From assembly GCA_021782365.1 (NCBI GenBank), contig JAJXVB010000006.1, positions 87,366 through 151,365 of the forward strand: 64,000 bases of DNA, written 5' to 3'. Made by a program: the position numbers and the translations under genes. Source of the DNA: Pseudomonadota bacterium (GTDB lineage Bacteria; Pseudomonadota; Gammaproteobacteria; Burkholderiales; Gallionellaceae). The notes beneath the pieces were generated by a model. It searched no databases, was not told where the DNA came from, and worked only from the letters and a program-made list of their open reading frames with translations. Shown in pieces: positions 47,212 to 55,984 of the stretch. The number at the start of each line of letters is the position of its first letter. Positions within the stretch are counted from its first letter, which is position 1.

Positions 47212-48972
47212 CTAGCTGCGCTCCTTGCGGAAAAACCCCGCTAGTCCGGCCAGCCCCAAACCCAGCAACGCCAGCGTGCCAGGCTCAGGAACCTGCGCGA
47301 CGTAGATGCCTCCCCATGTTGCAGCCGTCGCGGAGTTCGTCATTCCGGCATTGATGGCGATCTTGCCATTGCGAAAGCCGTCCCGCTCGATGCCCAGTGA
47401 GGAAATCTGGAAGCCCTGGCCCTGCAGCGACGGATCGATGAGCCCGCCATCCATGCCGGTTTCCAGCAGCGTGAAGGTGCTGTCGTTGAGAGTGTAGCTC
47501 GAATCGGTGATGCCGAAGCCCCCATACAGGCCGGTCGCACCGTCGCTACCATTCGGGCCCGTGCGCACGGCCTTGAAGATCGCATTGTCACCACTGATCG
47601 CCACAAAGGAAGAGGAACGCCAGCGCGCAGGTTCCTGGCCGGTATCTCCGGATCCTGCGGGCGCCCCGGAGAAAGACCAGAACTGAAAGTTCTTGTACAG
47701 ACTGCCTGTCTCCGCAATCATGTACAGGCTACTGGTCTCAAGGTCGGCGAGAAAGAGGCCTTGATGGACGGGAATCTGGACCGTCGTGTTGGTGCACTGC
47801 GAAATGATTCCACCGTTTCCATCAGTCGGGCAGATGAGGTTCTGGGAGTATGTATTAGTCGTATCCCAGGCTCCCCAAAAACCCACGTAGCGGCCATCGA
47901 ACGACAGCCCCTCACCGAAGGAGCTCAAGGTGGGAGGAATGCTGTCATTCTTGTGGCTGGGGACCACGGTATTGAAACTCGCCACGGTCGTCAATGTCGG
48001 GTGAGACGTGCCATCGAGATTTGCCGCAAAGATTCCGCCAGCCGTCGGCGCAGCTTCGTTGTCGAGACCGGTAAAGACGACCTTGCCGTTGGCCGCACTG
48101 GGCGGTGCCGTTGAGCCGAATATCGCTGAGCCATATCCTGGCACCGCGGCAGCCGGCATGGCCATGCCGCTGCGTGCAACCTCGATGACCGGAGCATTGG
48201 AATTGCTGACATCGCGGTAATAGATGCCCGTTTGGCCCCCTGTGGTGGGACTGGTGAAATTACCCTTGAACGCAACGAAATTTCCGGTCGGCGAAGGCGC
48301 GCCGGGGAACTGGTCGAATTTGGTGCCGGCTGGAACATCCGTAGCAGTTGGCACCTGATACTGCGAAAGGCCTGGAACGGCGCCGAGTTGGCTCGCACCC
48401 GTAACCAATCCTGCGGTTGTCCCGTTCTGCGTGACATACACCCCAGATGTGCCGGCCTGTGTAGTAATGTTTCCAGTCGTGTACTGGTATACAGGCTGCG
48501 ACTGCCCGCGGAAGGCGATCGAATTCGACGTCGCATCGATGCGCGGAAAGGCCGGGAACTCTGTGAACGTGCTGCCCAGATTGTTCGGGTCGGGCACTTG
48601 GGTGCTGCCGCTTATGGCAAGCGGCACGATGGGATTCCCAGCGGTTGACATGTCCCTTGTAAAGATGCCCCTCACCGGCTGGCCTGCGCCACCGCCCCCG
48701 CCCCCTCCACCGGTGGGTGCCTTTGCCCGGGCACGAAACACGACAAGGCCCGCATTGTTGATCGATGGCTGGTTGTAGCTGAAGAAGTTATTGCCCGGCG
48801 CGCTAGGGACAGAATCCGCATTGTTCACCACGGTCGACCATGTGAAGTCGGGTGTTGCTTTTGCCGCTCCTACTGACAATCCGGCCACCGTCACCAGCGC
48901 TGCTATGGCCGTCCTGCGAAATCCCGTTGTCGAATGCACCGGCTGCTTGCCGGCAAATATCCAAAGCATCAT
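47212..48972 (-). CDS. PEP-CTERM sorting domain protein
   Basis: This 586-residue exported protein has an N-terminal signal region (RRTAIAALVTVAGLSVGAAKA). It has a long, low-Cys, beta-rich body and a C-terminal sorting signal VPEPGTLALLGLGLAGLAGFFRKERS: PEP motif, hydrophobic helix, basic tail. Exosortase is expected to cleave it; no exosortase gene is in this window. Residues about 92-99 are eight Gly. The body has repeated YVTQ/GIFTRD-like elements but no recognised enzyme motif. AGGAGG is 5 bp before the ATG. A sigma-54-type promoter lies 58-73 bp upstream. Confidence 0.88.
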   Translation of the reverse strand: MMLWIFAGKQPVHSTTGFRRTAIAALVTVAGLSVGAAKATPDFTWSTVVNNADSVPSAPGNNFFSYNQPSINNAGLVVFRARAKAPTGGGGGGGGAGQPVRGIFTRDMSTAGNPIVPLAISGSTQVPDPNNLGSTFTEFPAFPRIDATSNSIAFRGQSQPVYQYTTGNITTQAGTSGVYVTQNGTTAGLVTGASQLGAVPGLSQYQVPTATDVPAGTKFDQFPGAPSPTGNFVAFKGNFTSPTTGGQTGIYYRDVSNSNAPVIEVARSGMAMPAAAVPGYGSAIFGSTAPPSAANGKVVFTGLDNEAAPTAGGIFAANLDGTSHPTLTTVASFNTVVPSHKNDSIPPTLSSFGEGLSFDGRYVGFWGAWDTTNTYSQNLICPTDGNGGIISQCTNTTVQIPVHQGLFLADLETSSLYMIAETGSLYKNFQFWSFSGAPAGSGDTGQEPARWRSSSFVAISGDNAIFKAVRTGPNGSDGATGLYGGFGITDSSYTLNDSTFTLLETGMDGGLIDPSLQGQGFQISSLGIERDGFRNGKIAINAGMTNSATAATWGGIYVAQVPEPGTLALLGLGLAGLAGFFRKERS

Positions 48973-49029
48973 GATTTCCTCCTGCCAAATAAAAAATCCG
49001 GTTTTCTGAATCTTTCATGGATTTGCAAC

Positions 49030-49045
49030 GCAAGAAACATGCCGA
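49030..49045 (-). promoter_or_regulatory. Sigma-54-type promoter for the PEP-CTERM gene
   Basis: Minus-strand TCGGCATGTTTCTTGC matches the -24/-12 pattern, with GG and GC separated by 10 bp. The predicted leader is about 46 nt to the ATG at 48972. PEP-CTERM genes in several betaproteobacteria are sigma-54 dependent. Confidence 0.6.
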
Positions 49046-49130
49046 TGAGCCAGCGCCCATCAGAAAAACTCAGCAAAACAATAAGAAACGCGATCAGAAA
49101 ACAGCGCAAGGAGGCATCAGAATTTTTGAA

Positions 49131-49148
49131 GTGTAAAGTTTTCTGACA
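49131..49148 (+). promoter_or_regulatory. Candidate enhancer-binding site 1
   Basis: GTGTAAAGTTTTCTGACA, about 90 bp upstream of the sigma-54-type promoter. It matches 49268-49285 at 15 of 18 positions. Confidence 0.5.
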
Positions 49149-49267
49149 AAGCCAATTTCAATGCCCGAACAGCCGCTCTGCCCAGTTCCTTGCTTCTGGT
49201 TGATAGTAATAGCGAATGACAGGATGAGGCGAAATGAACCGATTAAGGCTTGAATCTCTCCTGTCTG

Positions 49268-49285
49268 GTGTAAAGAATTCCGACA
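49268..49285 (+). promoter_or_regulatory. Candidate enhancer-binding site 2
   Basis: GTGTAAAGAATTCCGACA; immediately followed by an inverted half-site TGTCAGAAATT, and by a weaker minus-strand GTGTAA match near 49302-49320. It is placed as an upstream activator site for the PEP-CTERM promoter. Confidence 0.5.
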
Positions 49286-49364
49286 ATGTCAGAAATTCCA
49301 GCATCGGGACTTCCTTACACGCTGCATCGAGGCGCCAGCAATCGGTTGCCCCTTCGAACCGGTA

Positions 49365-49395
49365 GCCTGCGGGCTGCTCTGCCGCAGGCCTTTTC
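49365..49395 (+). terminator. Hairpin with short T-run upstream of trpG
   Basis: GCCTGCGG and CCGCAGGC form an 8-bp stem with a 9-nt loop, followed by CTTTTCC. It lies before the candidate trpG promoter, so its role is unclear. Confidence 0.4.
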
Positions 49396-49422
49396 CTTGA
49401 CCATGGCGGCGCAATCGGTGGT

Positions 49423-49450
49423 TTGAGTCGGGGCCGATATAGGGGATAAT
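49423..49450 (+). promoter_or_regulatory. Weak candidate promoter for trpGD
   Basis: TTGAGT and GATAAT are spaced by 16 bp, about 118 bp before the trpG start. No Trp-rich leader peptide was seen. Confidence 0.35.
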
Positions 49451-49568
49451 AGCGGAATCCGATTCCAGATCGTCAGCGCAAAGTATCGCCAAAAATGCGG
49501 ATAATTAAGCGGGTATCGAACAAATTCTGGACAGGCAGCCTGAAAATGAAAAAGGGTATGTACCGTAT

Positions 49569-50138
49569 ATGCTTCTGATGATCGACAATTACGATTCCTT
49601 CACCTACAACCTGGTGCAGTATTTTGCCGAACTCGGTGAGGAAGTCGTCGTGCACCGCAACGACGAAATCACGATAGACGAAATCGAGAAGGCGAATCCG
49701 CAACACATCGTGATCTCGCCCGGCCCCTGCACGCCGAACGAGGCGGGCATCTCGGTTTCCGCGATCAGGCATTTCGCGGGACGAATTCCGATACTCGGCG
49801 TCTGCCTCGGCCACCAGAGCATAGGGCAGGCATTCGGCGGAAAGATCGTGCACGCCAAGCAGCTGATGCACGGCAAGACTTCCGAGATCTATCACCACAA
49901 CAACAGCGTGTTCACCCACCTTCCCAATCCTTTCACCGCGACGCGCTACCATTCGCTGGTGATCGAGAAGGAAAGCCTGCCGGAATGCCTCGAGATCACC
50001 GCGTGGACCATGGACGGCGAGATCATGGGCGTGCGCCACAAAACCATGAGCGTGCACGGCGTGCAGTTCCATCCAGAATCGATACTGACCGAGCATGGGC
50101 ACGAGATGCTGAAGAATTTCCTAGAGGGTTGCAAATGA
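49569..50138 (+). CDS. trpG: Anthranilate synthase component II (glutamine amidotransferase)
   Basis: TrpG releases ammonia from glutamine for TrpE; the same protein may serve para-aminobenzoate synthesis (PabA). The 189-residue class I amidotransferase has [14 protein letters not shown], the nucleophile in [15 protein letters not shown], and the His/Glu pair in [13 protein letters not shown]. Its TGA overlaps the trpD ATG. It is far from trpE in this genome. Confidence 0.96.
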   Translation: MLLMIDNYDSFTYNLVQYFAELGEEVVVHRNDEITIDEIEKANPQHIVISPGPCTPNEAGISVSAIRHFAGRIPILGVCLGHQSIGQAFGGKIVHAKQLMHGKTSEIYHHNNSVFTHLPNPFTATRYHSLVIEKESLPECLEITAWTMDGEIMGVRHKTMSVHGVQFHPESILTEHGHEMLKNFLEGCK

Positions 50139-51163
50139 TCACTCCTCAGCAGGCGCTAACCCGGCTCATCGAACAGCGCGAAATCTTCTATGACGAGATG
50201 CTCTCGCTGATGCGCCAGATCATGAGTGGAGAATTGTCCCCGGTGCAGATCGCTGGTATCCTGGTCGGCCTGCGCGTGAAGAAGGAGACGGTCGGCGAAA
50301 TCTCGGCTGCGGCCTTTGTGATGCGCGAATTCGCAACCAAGGTTCCTGTCGCGAACCGCAACCATCTGGTCGACACATGCGGTACGGGAGGGGACAGCAT
50401 CAGTTCATTCAACGTCTCCACGACCAGCGCCCTAGTCGCTGCCGCAGCCGGCGCGCGCGTAGCAAAGCACGGCGGGCGTTCCGTTTCCTCGACCTGCGGA
50501 AGCGCTGACGTGCTCGAGAAGCTCGGCGTCAACATCAACCTGAGCCCTGAGCAGGTGGGGCAATGCGTGGACAACGTCGGCATAGGCTTCATGTTCGCGC
50601 CCAACTTCCACGGCGCGATGAAATACGCAGCCCCCGTGCGCCGCGAGCTTGGCGTGCGCACGTTGTTCAACGTGCTGGGCCCCCTCACCAATCCGGCGGG
50701 CGCCGAGAACCAGGTCCTGGGCGTATTCCATCCCGATCTCGTCGGCATCATGGCAAGGGTTCTGCAGCGCCTGGGAAGCCGCCACGTGCTGGTGGTGAAC
50801 GGCATGGACGGCATGGACGAGATCTCGATCAGCGAAGGCACCCATGTCGCCGAGCTGAAGAACGGCGGAGTCGAGGAATACAGGATCTCTCCCGAAGAGT
50901 TCGGGATTCCCGTCGCCTCAAACGACCTCCTGCGCGTCGCCAACGTCGACGAGGCCTGCGAAATGCTTCAGGGCGTGCTGGAAGACAGAAGGGGCGCGCC
51001 GCGCGACATCGTGGTGCTCAATTCAGGTGCGGCGATATATGTCGCGGGACTGTCCAAGACGCTTTCCGAAGGCATGTCGATCGCGGACCAGACGATCTCG
51101 AGCGGCCAGGCGAAGTCCATGCTGGAAAAGCTCATACGGTTTTCGGGGCAGTTCAAGGCTTGA
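50135..51163 (+). CDS. trpD: Anthranilate phosphoribosyltransferase
   Basis: TrpD joins anthranilate and PRPP. The 342-residue protein has the glycine-rich [34 protein letters not shown] and the acidic pair in NGMDGMDE. The start at 50135 overlaps the trpG stop as ATGA; the much longer upstream frame lies inside trpG. Its stop overlaps the next gene's TTG. trpC, which usually follows, is absent here. Confidence 0.97.
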   Translation: MITPQQALTRLIEQREIFYDEMLSLMRQIMSGELSPVQIAGILVGLRVKKETVGEISAAAFVMREFATKVPVANRNHLVDTCGTGGDSISSFNVSTTSALVAAAAGARVAKHGGRSVSSTCGSADVLEKLGVNINLSPEQVGQCVDNVGIGFMFAPNFHGAMKYAAPVRRELGVRTLFNVLGPLTNPAGAENQVLGVFHPDLVGIMARVLQRLGSRHVLVVNGMDGMDEISISEGTHVAELKNGGVEEYRISPEEFGIPVASNDLLRVANVDEACEMLQGVLEDRRGAPRDIVVLNSGAAIYVAGLSKTLSEGMSIADQTISSGQAKSMLEKLIRFSGQFKA

Positions 51164-51753
51164 TCCTCTATTCCTTCCGGCGCTGCCCCTATGCGATGCG
51201 CGCACGCATGGCGCTTCATGCAAGCGGGCTCGAATACGAATTGCGCGAAGTCGATCTCAAGAACAAGCCCGCCCACATGCTCGAAGTCTCGCCCAAGGGC
51301 AGCGTGCCCGTGCTGATCCTGCCGGATGGCAAGGTGATCGACGAAAGCTATGACATCATGCAGTGGGCATTGCAAAGACACGATCCCGAAAACTGGCTTG
51401 GGGAAGACGAATCCCTTCTGATTGAATCCCTGCCGCTTGTTGCGGAAAACGACACGGGCTTCAAGAAGGCGCTGGACGGCTACAAGTATGCAGTGAGCCC
51501 CGATTCCAGGATCAGCTTCCAAGTCAAAGGCGAGGAATTTCTGAAGAAGCTCGAGGAGCGCCTCGCTTCATCGCGCCATCTCCTTGGGGATAACGCCTCC
51601 ATCGCGGATGCGGCGATCTTTCCTTTCATCCGGCAGTTCGCGGCGGTCGATGCCTCGTGGTTCGCGGATTCACCCTATCCCGCGCTGCGCCTCTGGCTGT
51701 CAGGGATTGTGAATTCGCAGCGTTTCGCGGCTGTGATGAAGAAGCCCTGCTGA
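51160..51753 (+). CDS. Glutathione S-transferase family protein
   Basis: This 197-residue protein resembles glutathione transferases, particularly the glutaredoxin-2-like type, with an active-site-like [16 protein letters not shown] at the start, [10 protein letters not shown] with cis-Pro, and a helical C-terminal domain ([17 protein letters not shown] with the family's Asp). It begins with a TTG that overlaps the trpD TGA (TTGA); no ATG fits the N-terminus. It occupies the position where trpC is often found. Substrate unknown. Confidence 0.88.
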   Translation: MILYSFRRCPYAMRARMALHASGLEYELREVDLKNKPAHMLEVSPKGSVPVLILPDGKVIDESYDIMQWALQRHDPENWLGEDESLLIESLPLVAENDTGFKKALDGYKYAVSPDSRISFQVKGEEFLKKLEERLASSRHLLGDNASIADAAIFPFIRQFAAVDASWFADSPYPALRLWLSGIVNSQRFAAVMKKPC

Positions 51754-51772
51754 ATCCTAAATCCTAAATCCT
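51752..51772. repeat. Heptameric repeat, half-element (copy 3)
   Basis: Three tandem 7-mers, GAATCCT, AAATCCT, AAATCCT, start within the GST stop codon region. They match the right arm of the elements at 3412-3432 and 37384-37411; no left arm is visible. Confidence 0.6.
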
Positions 51773-51849
51773 GCTTTTCCCCCTCTTGAAAATACGCAAG
51801 GCACCCCCATTTACCGGCCATTCCGTTCAATTGCACATAGAGGACTTGC

Positions 51850-53742
51850 ATGACGACTAACCGCGAAACGATGGGATTCCAGACGGAAGTGAAGCAGCTT
51901 CTGCAGCTGATGATCCATTCCCTTTATTCCAACCGCGAAATCTTTCTGCGCGAACTCATCTCCAACGCATCGGACGCCTGCGACAAGCTGCGCTTCGAGG
52001 CGATGCACAACGACGCGATGTTCGAGAACGACTCCGAGCTTGCGATACGCATCGGCTACGACAAGGAGGCCAGGACGCTCACGATATCGGACAACGGCAT
52101 CGGCATGAACCGCGACGAGGTGATCAACAACCTCGGCACGATCGCAAAGTCCGGCACGCGCGAATTCTTCTCCAAACTCTCGGGAGACCAGCAGAAAGAT
52201 GCGGGCCTGATCGGCCAGTTCGGCGTGGGCTTCTATTCCGCCTTCATCGTCGCCGAGAAGGTGACCGTGGTCACCAGGCGCGCGGGCGAAGAGGCCAACC
52301 AGGGCGTGCGCTGGGAATCGGACGGCGGCGGCGAGTTTTCCGTGGAGATGGTCGAGAAGGAAAAGCGCGGCACGACCATCACCTTGCATCTCAGGGAAGA
52401 CCAGGACGACCTGCTCTCGGGCTACAGGCTGCGCGCCATCATCAGGAAATATTCCGACCACATCGTCCAGCCCATCGTGATGAAGAAAGAAGAATGGAAG
52501 GACGGAAGCGAAGTCGTGACCGATGAGGACGAGACCATCAATCAGGCCTCGGCTCTCTGGGCGCGATCCAAGAGCGAAATCTCTGACGACGAATACAAGG
52601 CTTTCTACAAGCATGTGGGACACGATTACGAGGACCCGCTGGCATGGGTGCACGCGCGGGTCGAAGGCCGCCAGGAATACACCCAGTTGCTCTACATACC
52701 GGGCCGCGCGCCATTCGACCTCTGGGATCACAAGGGCCAACACGGCATCAAGCTCTATGTGAAGCGCGTGTTCATCATGGACGACGCGGAGCAGCTGCTG
52801 CCTTCCTATCTGCGCTTCGTGCGCGGCATCGTGGATTCGAACAACCTGCCGCTCAACGTGTCGCGCGAGATCCTCCAGGAGTCCAAAGACATCAAGGCGA
52901 TCAGGGAAGGCTGCACGAAGAAGGTGCTTGGCCTGCTCGAAGACATGGCGGCCAACGATGCTGAGAAATACGCCAAATTCTGGGGCGAGTTCGGCCAGGT
53001 GATCAAGGAAGGCGCAGGCATGGATTTCCCCAACAAGGAGAAGATCGCGGGGCTGTTGCGCTTCGCGTCCACCCATTCAGACACGCCGGACGAGACCGTA
53101 TCGCTTGCCGACTACATAAGCCGCATGAAGGAAGGTCAGGACAAGATCTACTACATCACCGCGGACAGCTTCAATGCCGCAAAGAACAGCCCGCATCTCG
53201 AGGTGTTCCGCAAGAAGGGCATCGAGGTGCTGCTGCTCTCTGCGCGCGTGGACGAATGGGTGGTCGGTTCATTGACCGAATTCAAGGAGAAGCAGCTGGT
53301 GTCCGTCGCCAAGGGCGGCCTGGACCTGGGCTCCCTCGAAGACGAGGCTGAAAAGCAGGATCAGGAAAAGCAGGCCAGCGAATTCAAGGATCTGACCGAC
53401 AAGATCAAGGCAAGCCTGGACGGGAGGGTCAAGGAAGTCAGGATCACGCATCGCCTGACCGACTCTCCCGCCTGCCTCGTCGCGGACGAGCACGACATCA
53501 GCGGCAACATGGCGCGCATGCTGAAGGCGGCAGGCCAGAAGGTGCCGGAGTCCAAGCCCTTCCTCGAGATCAATCCCCAGCATCCCGTGGTGATGCGCCT
53601 GAAGGAAGAGACTCAGCATTTCGACGACTGGGCCGCCGTGCTCTTCGATCAGGCTTTGCTTGCAGAAGGCGGACAGCTCGACGATCCTGCGGGTTTCGTC
53701 AAGCGCGTGAACCAGCTGATGCTCGAGATGCGCAAAGCCTGA
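51850..53742 (+). CDS. htpG: Molecular chaperone HtpG (Hsp90)
   Basis: HtpG is an ATP-dependent dimeric chaperone. The 630-residue protein has the N-terminal ATP site [33 protein letters not shown] and [15 protein letters not shown], the middle-domain [12 protein letters not shown] and the C-terminal dimerisation part ending in [21 protein letters not shown] precedes the ATG. A strong bidirectional hairpin terminator follows directly. Confidence 0.98.
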   Translation: MTTNRETMGFQTEVKQLLQLMIHSLYSNREIFLRELISNASDACDKLRFEAMHNDAMFENDSELAIRIGYDKEARTLTISDNGIGMNRDEVINNLGTIAKSGTREFFSKLSGDQQKDAGLIGQFGVGFYSAFIVAEKVTVVTRRAGEEANQGVRWESDGGGEFSVEMVEKEKRGTTITLHLREDQDDLLSGYRLRAIIRKYSDHIVQPIVMKKEEWKDGSEVVTDEDETINQASALWARSKSEISDDEYKAFYKHVGHDYEDPLAWVHARVEGRQEYTQLLYIPGRAPFDLWDHKGQHGIKLYVKRVFIMDDAEQLLPSYLRFVRGIVDSNNLPLNVSREILQESKDIKAIREGCTKKVLGLLEDMAANDAEKYAKFWGEFGQVIKEGAGMDFPNKEKIAGLLRFASTHSDTPDETVSLADYISRMKEGQDKIYYITADSFNAAKNSPHLEVFRKKGIEVLLLSARVDEWVVGSLTEFKEKQLVSVAKGGLDLGSLEDEAEKQDQEKQASEFKDLTDKIKASLDGRVKEVRITHRLTDSPACLVADEHDISGNMARMLKAAGQKVPESKPFLEINPQHPVVMRLKEETQHFDDWAAVLFDQALLAEGGQLDDPAGFVKRVNQLMLEMRKA

Positions 53743-53744
53743 TG

Positions 53745-53777
53745 CCTTAAGGCCGGGTCTATGATCCGGCCTTAAGG
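53745..53777. terminator. Bidirectional terminator between htpG and the epimerase gene
   Basis: CCTTAAGGCCGG and CCGGCCTTAAGG form a perfect 12-bp stem with a 9-nt loop. The right arm lies inside the last codons of the convergent epimerase gene. The T-run is short. Confidence 0.75.
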
Positions 53778-54616
53778 AAATCCGCGACCGTCGGATAGAT
53801 GAGGCGTATCTTCAACTCCCGCTTCATCCTCGAATTGGAAAGCCTCCTCGATTCGCTCATGAAGGAATACATGAGCGGCGAGACCGCATCCTTCACTTCC
53901 ATCCTGCTCAACCTCGGGGGCCTGGGCAGACCGAATGCATCTGCAACCATATCGAAGTATTGCCCCATCTTGAGGTTGCTGTCGTCGCTCGCGTGATAGA
54001 TGCGGCAGGGACTTCCCCTGTGGAGCGCGGCTATTGCGATGTTGGCGAGGTCGTCCGCGTGTATGTGGTTGGTGTGGCTGTCCTCAAAATCTTTAATGCA
54101 GGGCAGGCCCTGCTTCAGGCGCTCTATCGGCAGGCGGTCTTTCGCATAGATGCCCGGCACTCTCAGGATGCATGCAGTCGCACCGCGTCTTCTTGCCCAG
54201 TCGCGTATCTGCCTTTCGGCATCTGCGCGCAGCCTCGAGCGCATCGATGTTGAGCAGAGCGGCCTGGTCTCGCTCACCTCCTCGCCCCCGCAGTCCCCAT
54301 ACACGCCGCTCGTGCTCACATAGACGAGCCTCCGCACTTTCCCGGACAGCACGCTCAGCAGGTTGCGCGTGCGCACATCAAGGCTGCCCTGCTGTGCGGG
54401 TGGAGCCAGGTGCACGACCGAATCGGCGATGCCTGCGATTCTCGACAGGCTCTTCCTGTCGTCGAGATCGCCGACGACGGGAATCGCGCCCAGCTCGCGC
54501 AGGGTCTTGCAATAGTCCGGGTTGCGCACCAGCGCATAGACCAGGTGGGATTTCGCAAGGCGGGGAATCATGCGGCGGGCAATGTCCCCGCTTCCAACGA
54601 TGAGTATTCGTTTCAT
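53759..54616 (-). CDS. NAD-dependent epimerase/dehydratase family protein
   Basis: This 285-residue short-chain-type protein has an N-terminal Rossmann motif ILIVGSGDIARRM (GxGxxA variant), LVYVSTSGVYGDCGG with the Tyr-like SDR signature and EVSETRPL. It resembles extended SDR sugar-nucleotide epimerases but its substrate is not evident. The start at 54616 (MKRILIV) is the conserved one; a longer frame exists but starts in the intergenic region. It is convergent with htpG and divergent from the reductase gene. Confidence 0.85.
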   Translation of the reverse strand: MKRILIVGSGDIARRMIPRLAKSHLVYALVRNPDYCKTLRELGAIPVVGDLDDRKSLSRIAGIADSVVHLAPPAQQGSLDVRTRNLLSVLSGKVRRLVYVSTSGVYGDCGGEEVSETRPLCSTSMRSRLRADAERQIRDWARRRGATACILRVPGIYAKDRLPIERLKQGLPCIKDFEDSHTNHIHADDLANIAIAALHRGSPCRIYHASDDSNLKMGQYFDMVADAFGLPRPPRLSRMEVKDAVSPLMYSFMSESRRLSNSRMKRELKIRLIYPTVADFLKAGS

Positions 54617-54665
54617 GGGGTGGATTATGCGGTAAAATCCGTTTTTTGCACAAAGCTTCAGGCAC

Positions 54666-55685
54666 ATGACTTACCAGATCACCATACAGCCCAGCGGCCA
54701 CCGCTTCCCCATCGAAGAACACGAGACCGTGCTCGAGGCGGCACTCAGGCATGGTTACTCCCTGCCATACAGCTGCCGAGACGGCGTATGCGGCGCATGC
54801 AAGGGCCGCGTCCTCAGCGGAAGCATCGACTACGGCAAGCATCAGGACAGCACACTGACCGCGGATGAAAAGGCGGCAGGCATGGCGCTCTTCTGCTGCG
54901 CGGAGCCCAAGTCCGATCTGGTGATCGAATGCAAGGAGATCAGCGCAGTGAAGGACATCCAGGTCAAGACGATGCCCTGCCGCGTGCACAGCATGGAGAG
55001 GCCCGCCGAGGACGTGATGGTGCTGAAGCTGAAGCTCCCGGCCAACGAGAGGCTGCAGTTTCTCGCAGGCCAGTACATCGACATATTGCTGAAGGACCAG
55101 AAGCCGCGCAGCTTCTCTCTTGCGAACGCGCCCCACGCCGACGAATTCCTCGAGCTTCACATCCGCAACATCACGGGCGGCGCTTTCACGCACCACGTTT
55201 TCGAGGAGATGAAGGAACGCGACATCCTGCGCTTCAAAGGGCCATTGGGCACCTTCTTCCTGCGCGAGGACAGCGACAAGCCCATCCTCTTCGTCGCGAG
55301 CGGCACGGGCTTCGCGCCGATCAAGGCGATCATCGAACATGCGCTCTACATCGGCATTTCTCGCCCGATGCATTTCTACTGGGGCGCGAGGAAGCTGGCC
55401 GACCTCTACATGCTCGGCATGGCAAAGGAATGGGAGAAGCGCGGCATCAAATTCACGCCCGTTCTGTCAGACGCCCTTCCCGAGGACAACTGGCAGGGAC
55501 GCACAGGCTTCGTTCACCGCGCGGTGATGGAAGACTACAACGATCTTTCGGGATACGAAGTTTACGTGTGCGGCGCGCCTGTCGTGGTCGAGGCGGCTCA
55601 CACCGACTTCACCTCCGAGCGCAAGCTTCCCGAGTCTTCCTTCTATTCGGACGCCTTCACCTTCGCGCCCAAAACGCCCCGTTAA
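54666..55685 (+). CDS. Ferredoxin-NAD(P)H reductase-like protein (2Fe-2S plus FAD)
   Basis: This 339-residue protein has an N-terminal plant-type 2Fe-2S domain with CRDGVCGACKGRV and a fourth Cys near residue 76. A FAD domain follows (PRSFSLANAP, GPLGTFFLRE), then an NAD(P)-binding domain (ILFVASGTGFAPIKAI, YEVYVCGAPVVVE). Such proteins are often annotated as CDP-6-deoxy-3,4-glucoseen reductase (AscD type), but they are widespread and may serve other electron-transfer partners. Substrate not assigned. A small 6-bp hairpin (55691-55706) follows the stop. Confidence 0.88.
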   Translation: MTYQITIQPSGHRFPIEEHETVLEAALRHGYSLPYSCRDGVCGACKGRVLSGSIDYGKHQDSTLTADEKAAGMALFCCAEPKSDLVIECKEISAVKDIQVKTMPCRVHSMERPAEDVMVLKLKLPANERLQFLAGQYIDILLKDQKPRSFSLANAPHADEFLELHIRNITGGAFTHHVFEEMKERDILRFKGPLGTFFLREDSDKPILFVASGTGFAPIKAIIEHALYIGISRPMHFYWGARKLADLYMLGMAKEWEKRGIKFTPVLSDALPEDNWQGRTGFVHRAVMEDYNDLSGYEVYVCGAPVVVEAAHTDFTSERKLPESSFYSDAFTFAPKTPR

Positions 55686-55984
55686 TTATTGCCGGTACAG
55701 ACCGGCGGCTGGTTACTTTTCTTGCCTCGCCAAGAAAAGTAACCCAGGCGACCCCGGCTTGCCGCACCTTTGGTGTTCCCTCGATAATCACAAACATGCG
55801 GGGCTGCGCAACTTGCACGATCCGCTCCGCGCCCACGTGCTCAAATGCCGCAAGGGCATTCCCACGGAATATAAGGCGATAAATCGCCTATTCCTGAATG
55901 AACAGTGCTCGCCTAACAACACCGCTTGTTTGTGATTATCTTCGGCGGCGCACAGGGGATGAGGGGAGCGACGCAAAAAGCACA
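55686..55984. other. 299-bp hairpin-dense intergenic region
   Basis: No gene is evident. The region contains a 14-bp perfect hairpin (GGTTACTTTTCTTG / CAAGAAAAGTAACC, 55711-55744) and a 6-bp hairpin GCCGGT/ACCGGC (55691-55706). It also has AATGCC/GGCATT (55844-55860), AGGCGAT/ATCGCCT (55874-55889) and a long inverted repeat GATAATCACAAACA/TGTTTGTGATTATC (55783-55796 / 55927-55940) enclosing the last two. Confidence 0.7.
55783..55940. repeat. 158-bp inverted-repeat-bounded element
   Basis: Ends are 14-bp exact inverted repeats, 19 bp when one mismatch is allowed (extending through GCGG/CCGC). It encloses two smaller hairpins. It resembles a miniature inverted-repeat element; no target-site duplication or transposase is visible. 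Confidence 0.55.

Larger units (their letters stand above)
48973..49568. other. 596-bp divergent intergenic region between the PEP-CTERM gene and trpG
   Basis: No convincing gene is present; two small open frames (48934-49146 plus, 49289-49492 minus) lack good starts or family-like composition. The region holds a sigma-54-like promoter (minus), two 18-bp related motifs, a hairpin with T-run and a weak sigma-70 promoter for trpG. Confidence 0.7.

Noticed and set aside
48934..49146. 70-residue plus-strand open frame
   Set aside because: It overlaps the PEP-CTERM promoter and start region; it has no convincing start signal and lacks a recognisable pattern.
49340..49372. tRNA T-arm-like GGTTCGAAGG on the minus strand
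   Set aside because: The rest of a cloverleaf (acceptor, D and anticodon arms) cannot be built around it; the sequence is a simple hairpin.
49289..49492. 67-residue minus-strand open frame in the PEP-CTERM/trpG gap
   Set aside because: No ribosome site, no family-like pattern, and it runs through a hairpin and promoter-like sequences.
55911..55917. GCCTAAC, an integron attC-like core
   Set aside because: No matching GTTRRRY core site or attC secondary structure is found nearby, and no integrase is in the window.
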